A stretch of 64,000 nt of DNA from DATKAS01 sp963733765. Lineage in GTDB: Bacteria > Actinomycetota > Acidimicrobiia > Acidimicrobiales > DATKAS01. Under the pieces are notes generated by a model. That model ran no database searches. It was given only the letters and a program-made list of their open reading frames with translations, and was not told where the DNA came from. The DNA lies in contig CAVTEI010000003.1 in assembly GCA_963733765.1 (NCBI GenBank), positions 868,001 to 932,000 of the forward strand, written 5' to 3'. This document shows positions 14,988-23,254 of this stretch, piece after piece (position 1 is the first letter of the stretch; each line of letters begins with the position of its first letter). Position numbers and translations under genes: made by a program.

Positions 14988-16481
14988 GTGAACCTGGCCG
15001 CGATCATCGAGCCGCATCCGGACGACGCCGTCGCGATCGTCAGTCGAGGCACCCCCTTGACCTATGTCGAGCTGCGGCGGCAGGTGGCGGGCCTGCGCGG
15101 CGGGCTCTCGGCTCAGGGCATCGGGCCGGGCGATCGGGTTGCCGTGATGTGCGCGAACAACCCGCCGTTCGTGATGTCGTACCTCGCGGTGCTGGGCATC
15201 GGCGCGGTCGTGGTTCCGCTCAACCCCGCGAGCCCCGCCCCTGAGCTCGAACGCGAGCTCGCGGCGGTGGAGACCGTCGCCGTCATCGTCGGGCCGACCG
15301 GCCGAGCCAGCTGGGGCGACGTCGATCGGGCGAAGGTGCCGAGCATCCAGACGGTCATCGCCACCGCGGGGCACGAGATCCCGGGTGCGGTGACCTTCGA
15401 GGACCTCGTCGCCGCCGATCCGTCGCCGATCGTCGAGCGGGAGCCGTCCGACCTCGCGGCGTTGCTTTTCACGAGCGGCACGGCCGGATCGGCGAAGGCC
15501 GCGATGCTCACCCATCGCAACCTTCTCTCCAACCTCGAGCAGCTGCAGAAGCAACCGGGGCGAGGGGTGCGTGCAGACGACGTCGTGCTCGGCGTGCTGC
15601 CCCTGTTCCACATCTTCGGGATGAACGTCGTGCTCGGGCTCTCGCTCTACGCAGGCGCGTCGGTCGTGCTCGTCGAGCGGTTCGATCCGTCCACCGCATT
15701 GGAGACGATCACCTCGCGTGGTGTCACCGTCATCTCGGGCGTGCCGCCGATGTGGACGGCATGGGCGACGTTGCCCGAAGCGGACGCGTCCGCGTTCTCG
15801 TCAGTGCGGATCGCGTCGACGGGGGCCGCGAAGATGCCCGAGGATCTGACGCGGCTGTTCGAGTCGCGCTTCCATCTCGAGCTCTTGGAGGGATACGGCC
15901 TGACCGAGGCGTCGCCGGTTGTGTCCGCGTCGCCGCCCGGCGAGGCGCGCGTCGGCTCGATCGGCCTGCCGCTCAGCGATCTCGAGGTGCGCCTCGTCGA
16001 CTCCGACGGTGACGACGCGCTCGAAGGCGACTCCGGAGAGATCTGGGTGAGGGGCCCGAACGTCTTCACGGGGTACTGGCACGACGACGAGGCGAGCTCA
16101 CGGGCGCTCACCACCGACGGCTGGCTGCGCACCGGTGACGTCGCCGTAGCCGACGACGACGGCTACCTCTACCTGGTCGACCGAGCGAAGGACCTCATCA
16201 TCGTGTCGGGCTTCAACGTGTACCCGGGCGAGGTCGAAGAGGTGATCTCGGAGTATCCGGGTGTCGAAGACGTCGCGGTGGTCGGAAGTCCCCATCCCTC
16301 CACCGGCGAGGCGGTGAAGGCGTTCGTCGTCACCGCTCCCGGCTCTTCGCACGAGGAAGAGGCGATCATCGAGCACTGCCGCCGCTCGTTGGCTCGGTAC
16401 AAGTGCCCCTCGAAGGTGATGTTCGTCGACGAGCTACCCAAGGGCTGGGGAGGCAAGGTCCTGCGTCGCGCCCTCCGCTGA
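14988..16481 (+). CDS. AMP-dependent acyl-CoA synthetase/ligase
   Basis: A 497-residue ANL-superfamily enzyme that activates a carboxylic acid through an acyl-adenylate to its CoA thioester. Motifs are LLFTSGTAGSAKAAMLTH (phosphate loop), PLFHIFGM, EGYGLTEASPV, GWLRTGDVAV, KDLIIVSGFNVYPGEVEE (hinge) and the C-terminal lysine region GWGGKVLRRAL. The acid substrate cannot be assigned; it most resembles long-chain fatty acid or related ligases. The GTG is chosen for the GAGGGG ribosome-binding site just upstream; the open frame extends 440 bases further 5' but without homology and antisense to the CAP gene. Confidence 0.85.
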   Translation: MNLAAIIEPHPDDAVAIVSRGTPLTYVELRRQVAGLRGGLSAQGIGPGDRVAVMCANNPPFVMSYLAVLGIGAVVVPLNPASPAPELERELAAVETVAVIVGPTGRASWGDVDRAKVPSIQTVIATAGHEIPGAVTFEDLVAADPSPIVEREPSDLAALLFTSGTAGSAKAAMLTHRNLLSNLEQLQKQPGRGVRADDVVLGVLPLFHIFGMNVVLGLSLYAGASVVLVERFDPSTALETITSRGVTVISGVPPMWTAWATLPEADASAFSSVRIASTGAAKMPEDLTRLFESRFHLELLEGYGLTEASPVVSASPPGEARVGSIGLPLSDLEVRLVDSDGDDALEGDSGEIWVRGPNVFTGYWHDDEASSRALTTDGWLRTGDVAVADDDGYLYLVDRAKDLIIVSGFNVYPGEVEEVISEYPGVEDVAVVGSPHPSTGEAVKAFVVTAPGSSHEEEAIIEHCRRSLARYKCPSKVMFVDELPKGWGGKVLRRALR

Positions 16482-17216
16482 GTCGGCGGGCTTCGTCCGC
16501 ACCGCCCGCAGGTGGGGCTGCGATGTCGCGACGAGGAAGCCGGCGAACAGCACGGTCACGCCGATCGTGAGCGTGACCGCGAACGCCGTCGACGCGCCGA
16601 GACGTCCGTTGAGCGTGCCGCTCGCGCCGAGCACGAGCGTGCCCAGGGCGATGAGCACATTGCCGATCGCGAGCCGTCGCGGATGCGCCGCGATTCCCCG
16701 ACCTCGACTGCGTTCGCGACCAGCGAGGACGCGCCACGCGGACAGCACCGCCCCCGCGATGACGACGATCGCGGCCCCGCCCGAGCCGACGGCCGCGAGC
16801 ACGCGGGGCAACGGCCCGAACACCTCGCGCCCGGTGGGGAGCTCGGTGCCCGACACCGACTCGAGCAGCGGGGTCGCGGTCATCACGCCGGCGGAGAAGA
16901 TGGCCACTGCCGTGATCGCGACCGCGACCCGGTCCCCGGTGCGCTGACTCCCCAGCAGGTACACCGTGCCGAGGGCGAGATACGGGACGTTCAAGATCGC
17001 GCCGAAGAGGAAGAAGACCCGAAACGTCGGGCCCGACCAGCCTGCGGACGACCCCAGCCAGAGTGCGGCTGATGCGACCGTGAACATCGCGAGCGCGATG
17101 CTCCACGCGAGGTCGTAGCGCCTCCGGCGGGCCAGCCAACGGTCGAAGGTGGAGCACGCGAACGCCAGCGCAATCAGGGTCGCGGCGGCCGCGAGAGCCG
17201 CGTCCAGCGTCACCAC
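16434..17216 (-). CDS. Multi-pass membrane protein of unknown function
   Basis: About 260 residues with roughly seven hydrophobic helices, including AAAATLIALAFACSTFDRW, a segment around LNVPYLALGTVYLLG, one at VAITAVAIFSAGVM and two C-terminal helices ending near LFAGFLVATSQPHL. I recognise no family. The start is placed at GTG (VVTLDAAL) because upstream residues are Arg-rich, non-hydrophobic and overlap the rex promoter. The 3' end overlaps the convergent synthetase gene by 48 bases. It is divergent from rex, so Rex could affect it too. Confidence 0.6.
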   Translation of the reverse strand: MVTLDAALAAAATLIALAFACSTFDRWLARRRRYDLAWSIALAMFTVASAALWLGSSAGWSGPTFRVFFLFGAILNVPYLALGTVYLLGSQRTGDRVAVAITAVAIFSAGVMTATPLLESVSGTELPTGREVFGPLPRVLAAVGSGGAAIVVIAGAVLSAWRVLAGRERSRGRGIAAHPRRLAIGNVLIALGTLVLGASGTLNGRLGASTAFAVTLTIGVTVLFAGFLVATSQPHLRAVRTKPADSAEGATQDLASPALG

Positions 17217-17244
17217 ACCGCCGAGCGTAGAGCCGAGGAAGGCT

Positions 17245-17273
17245 TTGTGAACCTGCGCACGTGGGCGTACCCT
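17245..17273 (+). promoter_or_regulatory. rex promoter with partial Rex operator
   Basis: TTGTGA (-35), 17 bases, TACCCT (-10), seven bases, ATG. The -35 begins TTGTGAA, a perfect Rex half-site (consensus TTGTGAA-N4-TTCACAA); the other half (CGCACGT) is poor, 10 of 14 positions in all. This is consistent with autoregulation, but only modestly. Confidence 0.5.
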
Positions 17274-17280
17274 CCTCCCG

Positions 17281-17943
17281 ATGGCTGAGCGAGCCCGGCG
17301 CCGGATCCCCGAAGCCACCGTCGCTCGCCTTCCGGTCTACGTCCGGATCCTCCTCGAGGTCGCCGAGGCCCGCACCACCACCATCTCGTCCGAGCGTCTC
17401 GCCGAGCTCGCCGGTGTCAACGCTGCCAAGGTGCGCAAGGACCTCTCCTACCTCGGGTCGTACGGCACCAGAGGTGTGGGATACGACGTCGAGTACCTGC
17501 TCTTCCAGATGAGTCGCGAGCTCGGCTTGACCCACGACTGGCCGGTCGTGATCGTCGGCGCGGGCAATCTCGGTCACGCTCTCGCCAACTACGGGGGGTT
17601 CGACGAGCGGGGCTTCCCTGTCGCCGCCATCGTCGACATCGACACCGCCAAGGTCGGCAACCGCATCGGTGCGGTGAAGGTGCGCCACCTCGACGACCTG
17701 CCCGACATCGTCGGCGCGCTCTCGAACGTGATCGGCATCATCGCCACGCCCGCCACGGGCGCGCAGGAGGTCGCGGACCGCCTGGTCGCCGCGGGTGTGA
17801 CGTCGATCCTGAACTTCGCCCCGGCGGTGCTCACGGTGCCGCGGGGCGTGTCGCTTCGCAAGGTCGACCTGGCCGTCGAGCTGCAGATCCTGAGCTTCTA
17901 CCAGCAGCGCCGGTCCGGCGGAACCGTGCCTGCGACCGCCTGA
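17281..17943 (+). CDS. rex: Redox-sensing transcriptional repressor Rex
   Basis: A 220-residue Rex protein. The N-terminal winged helix contains ISSERLAELAGVNAAKVRKD and the conserved LSYLGSYGTRGVGYDV. The Rossmann domain starts VVIVGAGNLGHALANYGGF and carries DIDTAKVG and a C-terminal domain-swap helix (VDLAVELQILSFYQQ). Rex binds DNA when NADH/NAD+ is low and leaves it when NADH rises, controlling respiration. It lies directly upstream of hemA-hemC-hemD, as in the rex-hemACD operon of Streptomyces coelicolor. A near-consensus Rex site is found at the bc/nuo promoter in this same window. Confidence 0.95.
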   Translation: MAERARRRIPEATVARLPVYVRILLEVAEARTTTISSERLAELAGVNAAKVRKDLSYLGSYGTRGVGYDVEYLLFQMSRELGLTHDWPVVIVGAGNLGHALANYGGFDERGFPVAAIVDIDTAKVGNRIGAVKVRHLDDLPDIVGALSNVIGIIATPATGAQEVADRLVAAGVTSILNFAPAVLTVPRGVSLRKVDLAVELQILSFYQQRRSGGTVPATA

Positions 17944-17964
17944 GTCGCATTCGATCCTGGGGCA

Positions 17965-17970
17965 TAGAGT
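17965..17970 (+). promoter_or_regulatory. -10-like box in the rex-hemA gap
   Basis: TAGAGT, followed by a 30-base leader with AAGGAG before hemA. It could give heme synthesis its own promoter in addition to read-through from rex. No good -35. Confidence 0.35.
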
Positions 17971-18006
17971 GAACGAGCCCTCGACTGAGAAGGAGCGCCA
18001 CCCGGC

Positions 18007-19266
18007 GTGTCTGTCGTCGTCATCGGTCTGAACCACCGCATCGCACCTCTCGAGATTCTCGAGCGGACCAGTGTCGACGGTGCGAGCCTTCCCAAGGCGC
18101 TCGACGACCTCTGCGCGCGGGAGAACATCACCGAGGCCGTGCTGCTGTCGACCTGCAACCGCACCGAGGTGTACGTCGTCGCCGAGCGGTTCCACGGCGC
18201 GTACTCCGACGTCCGCGATTTCATCGCCCACTATGCCGGCCTGCGTCCCGACGAGCTGACCTACCACCTCTACAGCCACTTCGACGAGGGTGCCGCGGGT
18301 CACCTCTTCGCGGTGGCCGCGGGTCTCGACTCAGCCGTGCTCGGAGAGTCCGAGATCCTCGGGCAGGTGCGCGACGCGTGGGAGGTCGCGAAGGGCCACG
18401 GCACCGCTCGGGCCACGCTGAACGCGGTGTTCCGCCAGGCGCTCGAAGTCGGCAAGCGGGTGCGCACCGAGACCGGCCTGTCCCGTCACACCGCATCGGT
18501 GTCGATGGCGGCAGTCGCGATGGCCGGCGACCACCTCGGTGGCCTCACGGGGCGCCGTGTGCTCGTGCTCGGTGCGGGCGACATCGGTGAGGGCATGGCG
18601 GTCGCGCTTGCCGACGCGGGCGTTGGCGAGGTCCTGGTCGCGAACCGCACGTTCGACCGTGCCGATGGTCTCGCAACGCGTCTCGGCGGCCGTCCGGTGC
18701 GCCTGCTCGAGCTCGCGGACGCGCTGACCGGAGTCGACGTGCTGCTCACCTCGACCGGCGCGCGGTCGATCCTGGTCGAGCACGCCGACCTCGCCCCGGT
18801 GATGGAAGCGCGACCCGATCGCCCCTTGCTGGTTGTCGATGTCGCCGTGCCGCGCGACGTCGATCCCGGCGTCGCGCGGATCCCGGGCGTGACCCTGCTC
18901 GACATCGACGACCTCCGCACCTTCGCGGACAAGGGTGTGGCGGAGCGCCGGCGCGAAGTGCCCGCCGCCCAAGCGATCGTCGACGACGAAGTCGCGCGCT
19001 GGATCGATCACTCGACCGCCCGTGAGGTCGCGCCGCTGATCACCGCGCTGCGCGAGTGGGCCGAGGACGTGCGCGCCGGCGAGATCGACCGGGCGAAGGC
19101 CCGACTCGACGACCTGAGCCCGCGCGAACGAGAAGCGGTCGAGGCGATCACGCGCGGCATCGTGGCGAAGCTCCTCCACGAGCCGACGGTGCGGCTCAAG
19201 GAAGTCGCGGGCACCGCTCGGGGTGAGCGACTCTCCGAGGCTCTGCGCGACCTGTTCGCGCTCTAG
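18007..19266 (+). CDS. hemA: Glutamyl-tRNA reductase
   Basis: A 419-residue enzyme that reduces glutamyl-tRNA(Glu) to glutamate-1-semialdehyde, the committed step of C5 tetrapyrrole synthesis. Motifs are VIGLNHRIAPLEILE, the catalytic cysteine in LLSTCNRTEVY, GLDSAVLGESEILGQV, the NADPH-binding LVLGAGDIGEGMA and the C-terminal dimerisation helix. GTG is the start, with AAGGAG about 11 bases upstream. It is the first gene of a heme cluster directly behind rex, which links tetrapyrrole supply to the redox state. Confidence 0.95.
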   Translation: MSVVVIGLNHRIAPLEILERTSVDGASLPKALDDLCARENITEAVLLSTCNRTEVYVVAERFHGAYSDVRDFIAHYAGLRPDELTYHLYSHFDEGAAGHLFAVAAGLDSAVLGESEILGQVRDAWEVAKGHGTARATLNAVFRQALEVGKRVRTETGLSRHTASVSMAAVAMAGDHLGGLTGRRVLVLGAGDIGEGMAVALADAGVGEVLVANRTFDRADGLATRLGGRPVRLLELADALTGVDVLLTSTGARSILVEHADLAPVMEARPDRPLLVVDVAVPRDVDPGVARIPGVTLLDIDDLRTFADKGVAERRREVPAAQAIVDDEVARWIDHSTAREVAPLITALREWAEDVRAGEIDRAKARLDDLSPREREAVEAITRGIVAKLLHEPTVRLKEVAGTARGERLSEALRDLFAL

Positions 19267-19279
19267 GCCCGGTGAGCCC

Positions 19280-20170
19280 GTGAAGTTGCGGGCGGCCACG
19301 CGGGGAAGTCCCCTCGCCCGGTGGCAAGCCGAGTACGTGGCTGGACTCTTGCGACGAGCGGTCCCCGACATCGACGTCGACCTCGTGTTTGTCGAGACGT
19401 TGGGCGACCGGGCGCGCGATCGTCCGATCCACGAGCTCGGCGGCCAGGGTGTGTTCGTGAAGGAGGTGCAGGCCGCGGTCCTCGCCGGCGATGCCGACTT
19501 TGCCGTCCACTCCGCGAAGGATCTCCCGTCGACCGCGGCGCCGGGTCTCACGATCGCCGCCGTGCCCGAGCGCGGTGACCCTCGTGACTGCCTCGTCGGA
19601 CTCGCGCTCGATGAGCTCGCGCCCGGCGCGACCGTCGCCACGGGTGCGGTGCGCCGGCGCGCGCAGCTCGCCCACACCCGGCCCGATCTCGAGTTCACCG
19701 AGCTGCGCGGCAACATCCAGACGCGGTTGGCGAAGGTGCCCGCGGGTGGTGCGATCGTCATGGCGGTGGCGGCGTTGCAGCGGTTGGAGCTGTCCGACCT
19801 CATCGCCGAGGCCTTCTCGCCGTCGCAGTTCGTGCCGCAGGTCGCGGAAGGTGCGCTCGCCGTGGAGTGCCGTGAGGATGACGACGCGACCGGGGCGCTC
19901 CTGGCGACCATTCAGCACGCAGCAAGTCGCGCTGCCGTCGACGGCGAGCGGGCGTTCCTCGCGGCGTTGGGCGGCGGCTGCGATCTGCCCGTGGGCGCGC
20001 ACGTGACGCCGGCCGGTGGCGAGTGGCGATGCGAGGGACTGATCGCCGAACTCGACGGCACCACGGTCCTGCGCCACGTCGAGCTGGGCTCCGACGTCGA
20101 AGCGCTCGGGCAGAAGGTCGCCCGTGCGTTGCTCGCGCAGGGCGGCGCCGCGCTCCTGGCGCGGTCGTAG
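19280..20170 (+). CDS. hemC: Hydroxymethylbilane synthase (porphobilinogen deaminase)
   Basis: A 296-residue enzyme that polymerises four porphobilinogens into hydroxymethylbilane. Motifs are LRAATRGSPLARWQA, VFVKEVQAAVLAGDADFAVH, SAKDLPS, RGNIQTRL and the cofactor-binding cysteine in LGGGCDLPVGAH, which carries the dipyrromethane. The GTG start is chosen because homology begins there; the longer frame overlaps hemA. It starts 13 bases after hemA and is clearly co-transcribed. Confidence 0.95.
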   Translation: MKLRAATRGSPLARWQAEYVAGLLRRAVPDIDVDLVFVETLGDRARDRPIHELGGQGVFVKEVQAAVLAGDADFAVHSAKDLPSTAAPGLTIAAVPERGDPRDCLVGLALDELAPGATVATGAVRRRAQLAHTRPDLEFTELRGNIQTRLAKVPAGGAIVMAVAALQRLELSDLIAEAFSPSQFVPQVAEGALAVECREDDDATGALLATIQHAASRAAVDGERAFLAALGGGCDLPVGAHVTPAGGEWRCEGLIAELDGTTVLRHVELGSDVEALGQKVARALLAQGGAALLARS

Positions 20171-20173
20171 CAT
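20168..20173 (+). promoter_or_regulatory. -10 box of the M20 hydrolase gene (leaderless)
   Basis: TAGCAT overlaps the hemC stop codon; seven bases later comes ATG. It would let the M20 gene be expressed independently inside the heme cluster. Confidence 0.4.
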
Positions 20174-20180
20174 CGTGGCC

Positions 20181-21518
20181 ATGGCTGACCAGCTCGCGGG
20201 CGAAGTGACCGAGCTGCTGCAGCAGCTCATCCGGAACCAGTGCGTCAACGACGGGCGCCCCGAGTCGGGCGACGAGGTGCGCAGCGCCGACCTGTTGCGC
20301 GACTACCTCGAGGGCACCGGTGTCGAGCTCGACGGCTTCGACGCGCTCCCCGGCCGCCGATCGCTCGTCGCCCGCATCGAAGGCTCCGATCCGAGCGCGC
20401 CGAGCCTTTGCCTCATGGGCCACACCGACGTCGTGCCCGTCACGCCGAGCGGATGGGAGCGCGACCCCTTCGGCGGCGAGCTCGTCGAAGGGGAGGTGTG
20501 GGGCCGGGGAGCCATCGACATGCTCAACCTCACCGCGTCGATGGCCGTCGCGACGAAGCACCTCGCGCGCAGCGGCTTCCGGCCGCGGGGCAACTTGCTC
20601 TACTTCGCCGTCGCCGACGAGGAAGCCGGCGGCAAGTGGGGTGCCGAGTGGGCCCTCGACCACGAGCGAGACATGGTCGCCGCCGACTACGTGGTCACGG
20701 AGTCGGGAGGTCTCGTGATGGACACCCAGCAGGGCGAGCGCGTCACGATCACGGTGGCCGAGAAGGGAGTGATGTGGCGCCGCTTGCGAGTGCGGGGAAC
20801 GCCCGGTCACGGCTCCGCCCCGTTTGGTGCAGACAACGCGCTGATCAAGGCGGCTGAGGTCGTCCGCCGGCTCGCGGCGTATCAGCCGAGAGCCCAGATC
20901 CTCGACCTGTGGCGCAACTACGTCGACGCGTTCGATCTCACACCCGAGCAGCGGGCCGCGCTCACCAATCCCGACACCGTGCTCGACGCCTGCGCGGCGT
21001 TGTCCGACCAGGGCGTCGCCAAGCTCGGTCACGCCTGCACCCACACCACCTTCTCGCCCAACGTCGTGCACGGCGGAGTGAAGACGAACGTCATCCCCGA
21101 CATCGTCGACCTCGACATCGACATCCGCGCCCTTCCCGGTGAGACCAGCGACGACGTGCGCGCTCACATCGAAACCGCGATCGGTGGCTTGAGCAGCGAG
21201 GTCGAGATCAGCTCGTTGCAGGACGGTGAGTTCACTCGGTCCCCGACCGACACGCCCCTGTATGCCGCGCTCGAGCGCGTCGCGCAGCGTGTGTATCCGG
21301 AGGCCACGCTCATGCCCGTGATGACCGTCGGCGGCACTGACGCGCGCTTCTACCGCGAGCACGGCTCGATCGCGTACGGCTTCGGGTTGATGAGCCGCGA
21401 CGTCACCTATCAGAAGTTTCGCTCCCGCTTCCACGGTCACAACGAGCGCGTCGACGTCGAGTCGCTGCGCCTCACCACCGACTGCTGGCTCTCGCTGGTC
21501 GAGGACGTCCTCGGGTGA
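20181..21518 (+). CDS. M20-family metallohydrolase
   Basis: A 445-residue M20/ArgE-DapE superfamily member with a two-domain fold. Metal and catalytic motifs are LMGHTDVVPV, GRGAIDMLNLTA, ADEEAGGKWGA (catalytic glutamate), TESGG and the C-terminal HGHNERVDVESL. The GTPGHGSAPFGADN segment belongs to the dimerisation lid. Such enzymes cleave peptides or acylated amino acids; the substrate is unknown. It sits between hemC and hemD and overlaps hemD by four bases, an unusual insertion into the heme cluster. Confidence 0.85.
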   Translation: MADQLAGEVTELLQQLIRNQCVNDGRPESGDEVRSADLLRDYLEGTGVELDGFDALPGRRSLVARIEGSDPSAPSLCLMGHTDVVPVTPSGWERDPFGGELVEGEVWGRGAIDMLNLTASMAVATKHLARSGFRPRGNLLYFAVADEEAGGKWGAEWALDHERDMVAADYVVTESGGLVMDTQQGERVTITVAEKGVMWRRLRVRGTPGHGSAPFGADNALIKAAEVVRRLAAYQPRAQILDLWRNYVDAFDLTPEQRAALTNPDTVLDACAALSDQGVAKLGHACTHTTFSPNVVHGGVKTNVIPDIVDLDIDIRALPGETSDDVRAHIETAIGGLSSEVEISSLQDGEFTRSPTDTPLYAALERVAQRVYPEATLMPVMTVGGTDARFYREHGSIAYGFGLMSRDVTYQKFRSRFHGHNERVDVESLRLTTDCWLSLVEDVLG

Positions 21519-22265
21519 AGCCCGGTCGCCCGTTGGCCGGGCGACGCGTCGTCATCACCAGGGCGACCGAGCAGAGCGGAGATCTCGCGGCGCGGCTGCG
21601 CGTGCTCGGGGCGGAGCCGGTCGAGGTGGCGACGATCGCGATCGCGGATCCCGCCGACGGCGGTGCCGCGCTGCGGGCCGCGGTGCGCAGCGCCCCGGAC
21701 TGGATCGTCGTCACCTCCGCGAACGGAGCGCAGCGCGTGCTCGACGTACTCGACGACGCGCACTCCGCTCGGTTCGCAGTCGTCGGGCCGATGACCGCGT
21801 CGGTGCTCGAGCGCGCCGGTGTCACGCCGGCGCTCATCCCGCCTCGGTTCGTCGCGGAGAGCCTCGTCGACGCGTTCCCTCCAGGCCCTGGCCGCGTTCT
21901 GGTCGCGCAGGCATCGGCCGCGCGTGACGTGGTCGCGACCGGCATCCGCGAGAAGGGTTGGGACGTGATCGCGGTCGAGGCGTACTCGACGGTTCCCGTC
22001 AGACCGAGCCGCCGACCGGATCGCCGCCGCGAAGACCGCGGACGCGATCCTCTTCACCTCCGCATCCACCGTGCGCTCGTTCGTCGACGCCGCGGGTGTC
22101 GACGCCGTCCCTCGGGTGGTCGTCTGCATCGGCCCGGTCACGGCAGAGGCCGCGACGAGCGCGGGCCTGCGGGTTGCCGCGGTGCCCGACGAGCACACGG
22201 TGCCGGCCATGCTCGTCGCGCTCACCGAGGCGCTCGCCGAAGGTTCGCGCAGCCCCGGGCCGTAG
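21515..22265 (+). CDS. hemD: Uroporphyrinogen-III synthase (one-base frame break)
   Basis: HemD cyclises hydroxymethylbilane with inversion of ring D. Family sequence is weakly conserved, but the pattern is clear: GRRVVITRATEQSGDLAARL, DWIVVTSANGAQ, then after the break AKTADAILFTSASTVRSFVD, VVVCIGPVTAEAA and VPDEHTVPAMLVAL. Removing the base at 21998 gives one 249-residue protein. The GTG overlaps the M20 stop (GTGA). The position between hemC and hemB supports the call. The break is most likely a sequence error. Confidence 0.85.
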
Positions 22266-22268
22266 GAT
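22263..22268 (+). promoter_or_regulatory. -10 box of hemB (leaderless)
   Basis: TAGGAT, whose TAG is also the hemD stop; six bases later is the hemB GTG. Confidence 0.35.
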
Positions 22269-22274
22269 TCCGGT

Positions 22275-23253
22275 GTGACGTTCCCCGCGCGTCGACCCCG
22301 TCGGCTTCGCCGCACGCCCGCCATGCGGCGTCTCGTCGCCGAGACCAAGGTGAGCGTCGACGATCTCGTCGCGCCGCTCTTCGTCCGCGAAGGCATCGAC
22401 GAGGCCCAGCCGATCCGCTCGCTCCCCGGGGTTCTGCAGCACACGCGCGAGTCGTTGCGGAAGGAGGTGCGCGAGCTCGCCGACCTCGGCATCCCCGCGG
22501 TCGTGCTGTTCGGCGTGCCTGCCGCGAAGGACGCAATCGGCTCGGGCGCCTGGGATCCCGACGGCATCGTGCAGGTCGCGTTGCGCGATCTCCGCGACGA
22601 GATGGGTGACCGCATTGTGCTGACCGCTGACCTCTGTCTCGACGAGTACACCGACCACGGCCATTGCGGGGTGCTGACCGCCGACGGCACGGTCGACAAC
22701 GACGCGACGATCGAGCTGTACGCGCGTGGCCGCGGTCGCGCAGGCCGAGGCGGGAGCCGACGTCGTCGCGCCGAGCGGGATGATGGACGGCCAAGTCGGC
22801 GCCATCCGCGCCGCGCTCGACGGCGCGGGTCATTCCGACACGGCGATCCTCGCCTACTCCGCGAAGTACGCGTCAGCTCTGTACGGGCCCTTCCGCGACG
22901 CGGTCGACGTGACGATCGTGGGTGGAGGCGACCGCAAGGGCTACCAGCAGGACTGGCACAACGGTCGCGAGGCGCTCGAGGAGGTGCGGCTCGACCTGGC
23001 CGAAGGCGCGGACATCGTGATGGTGAAGCCCGCCCTCGCCTACCTCGACGTGATCGCCCGGGTGCGCGCCCAGGTCGACGTGCCGGTCGCGGCGTACCAC
23101 GTCTCCGGGGAGTACGCCATGATCAAGGCCGCCGACGCGAACGGGTGGATCGACGGCGCGGCGGTCGCTCTCGAGCACATCACCGCGATCAAGCGGGCCG
23201 GCGCGGACATCATCCTCACCTACCTCGCCCGCGAGCTCGCCGAGTCGCTGTGA
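22275..23253 (+). CDS. hemB: Delta-aminolevulinic acid dehydratase (one-base frame break)
   Basis: HemB condenses two aminolevulinates to porphobilinogen. The N-terminal part (RRTPAMRRLV, LVAPLFVREG, LPGVLQHT) and metal-site region DLCLDEYTDHGHCG are in one frame. APSGMMDGQVGAIR, AYSAKYASALYGPFRDA (active lysine), MVKPALAYLD (Schiff-base lysine) and AYHVSGEYAMI are in the next. Deleting the base at 22725 restores 325 residues, the normal length. The metal site keeps the first and last Cys but has Asp in the middle, neither the full zinc triple-Cys nor the Asp-rich magnesium type. Confidence 0.9.
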
Positions 23254-23254
23254 G

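Noticed and set aside
22275..23253. hemB, hemD and proC as pseudogenes
   Set aside because: All active-site motifs are intact, only one base is out of place in each, and the genes are essential.
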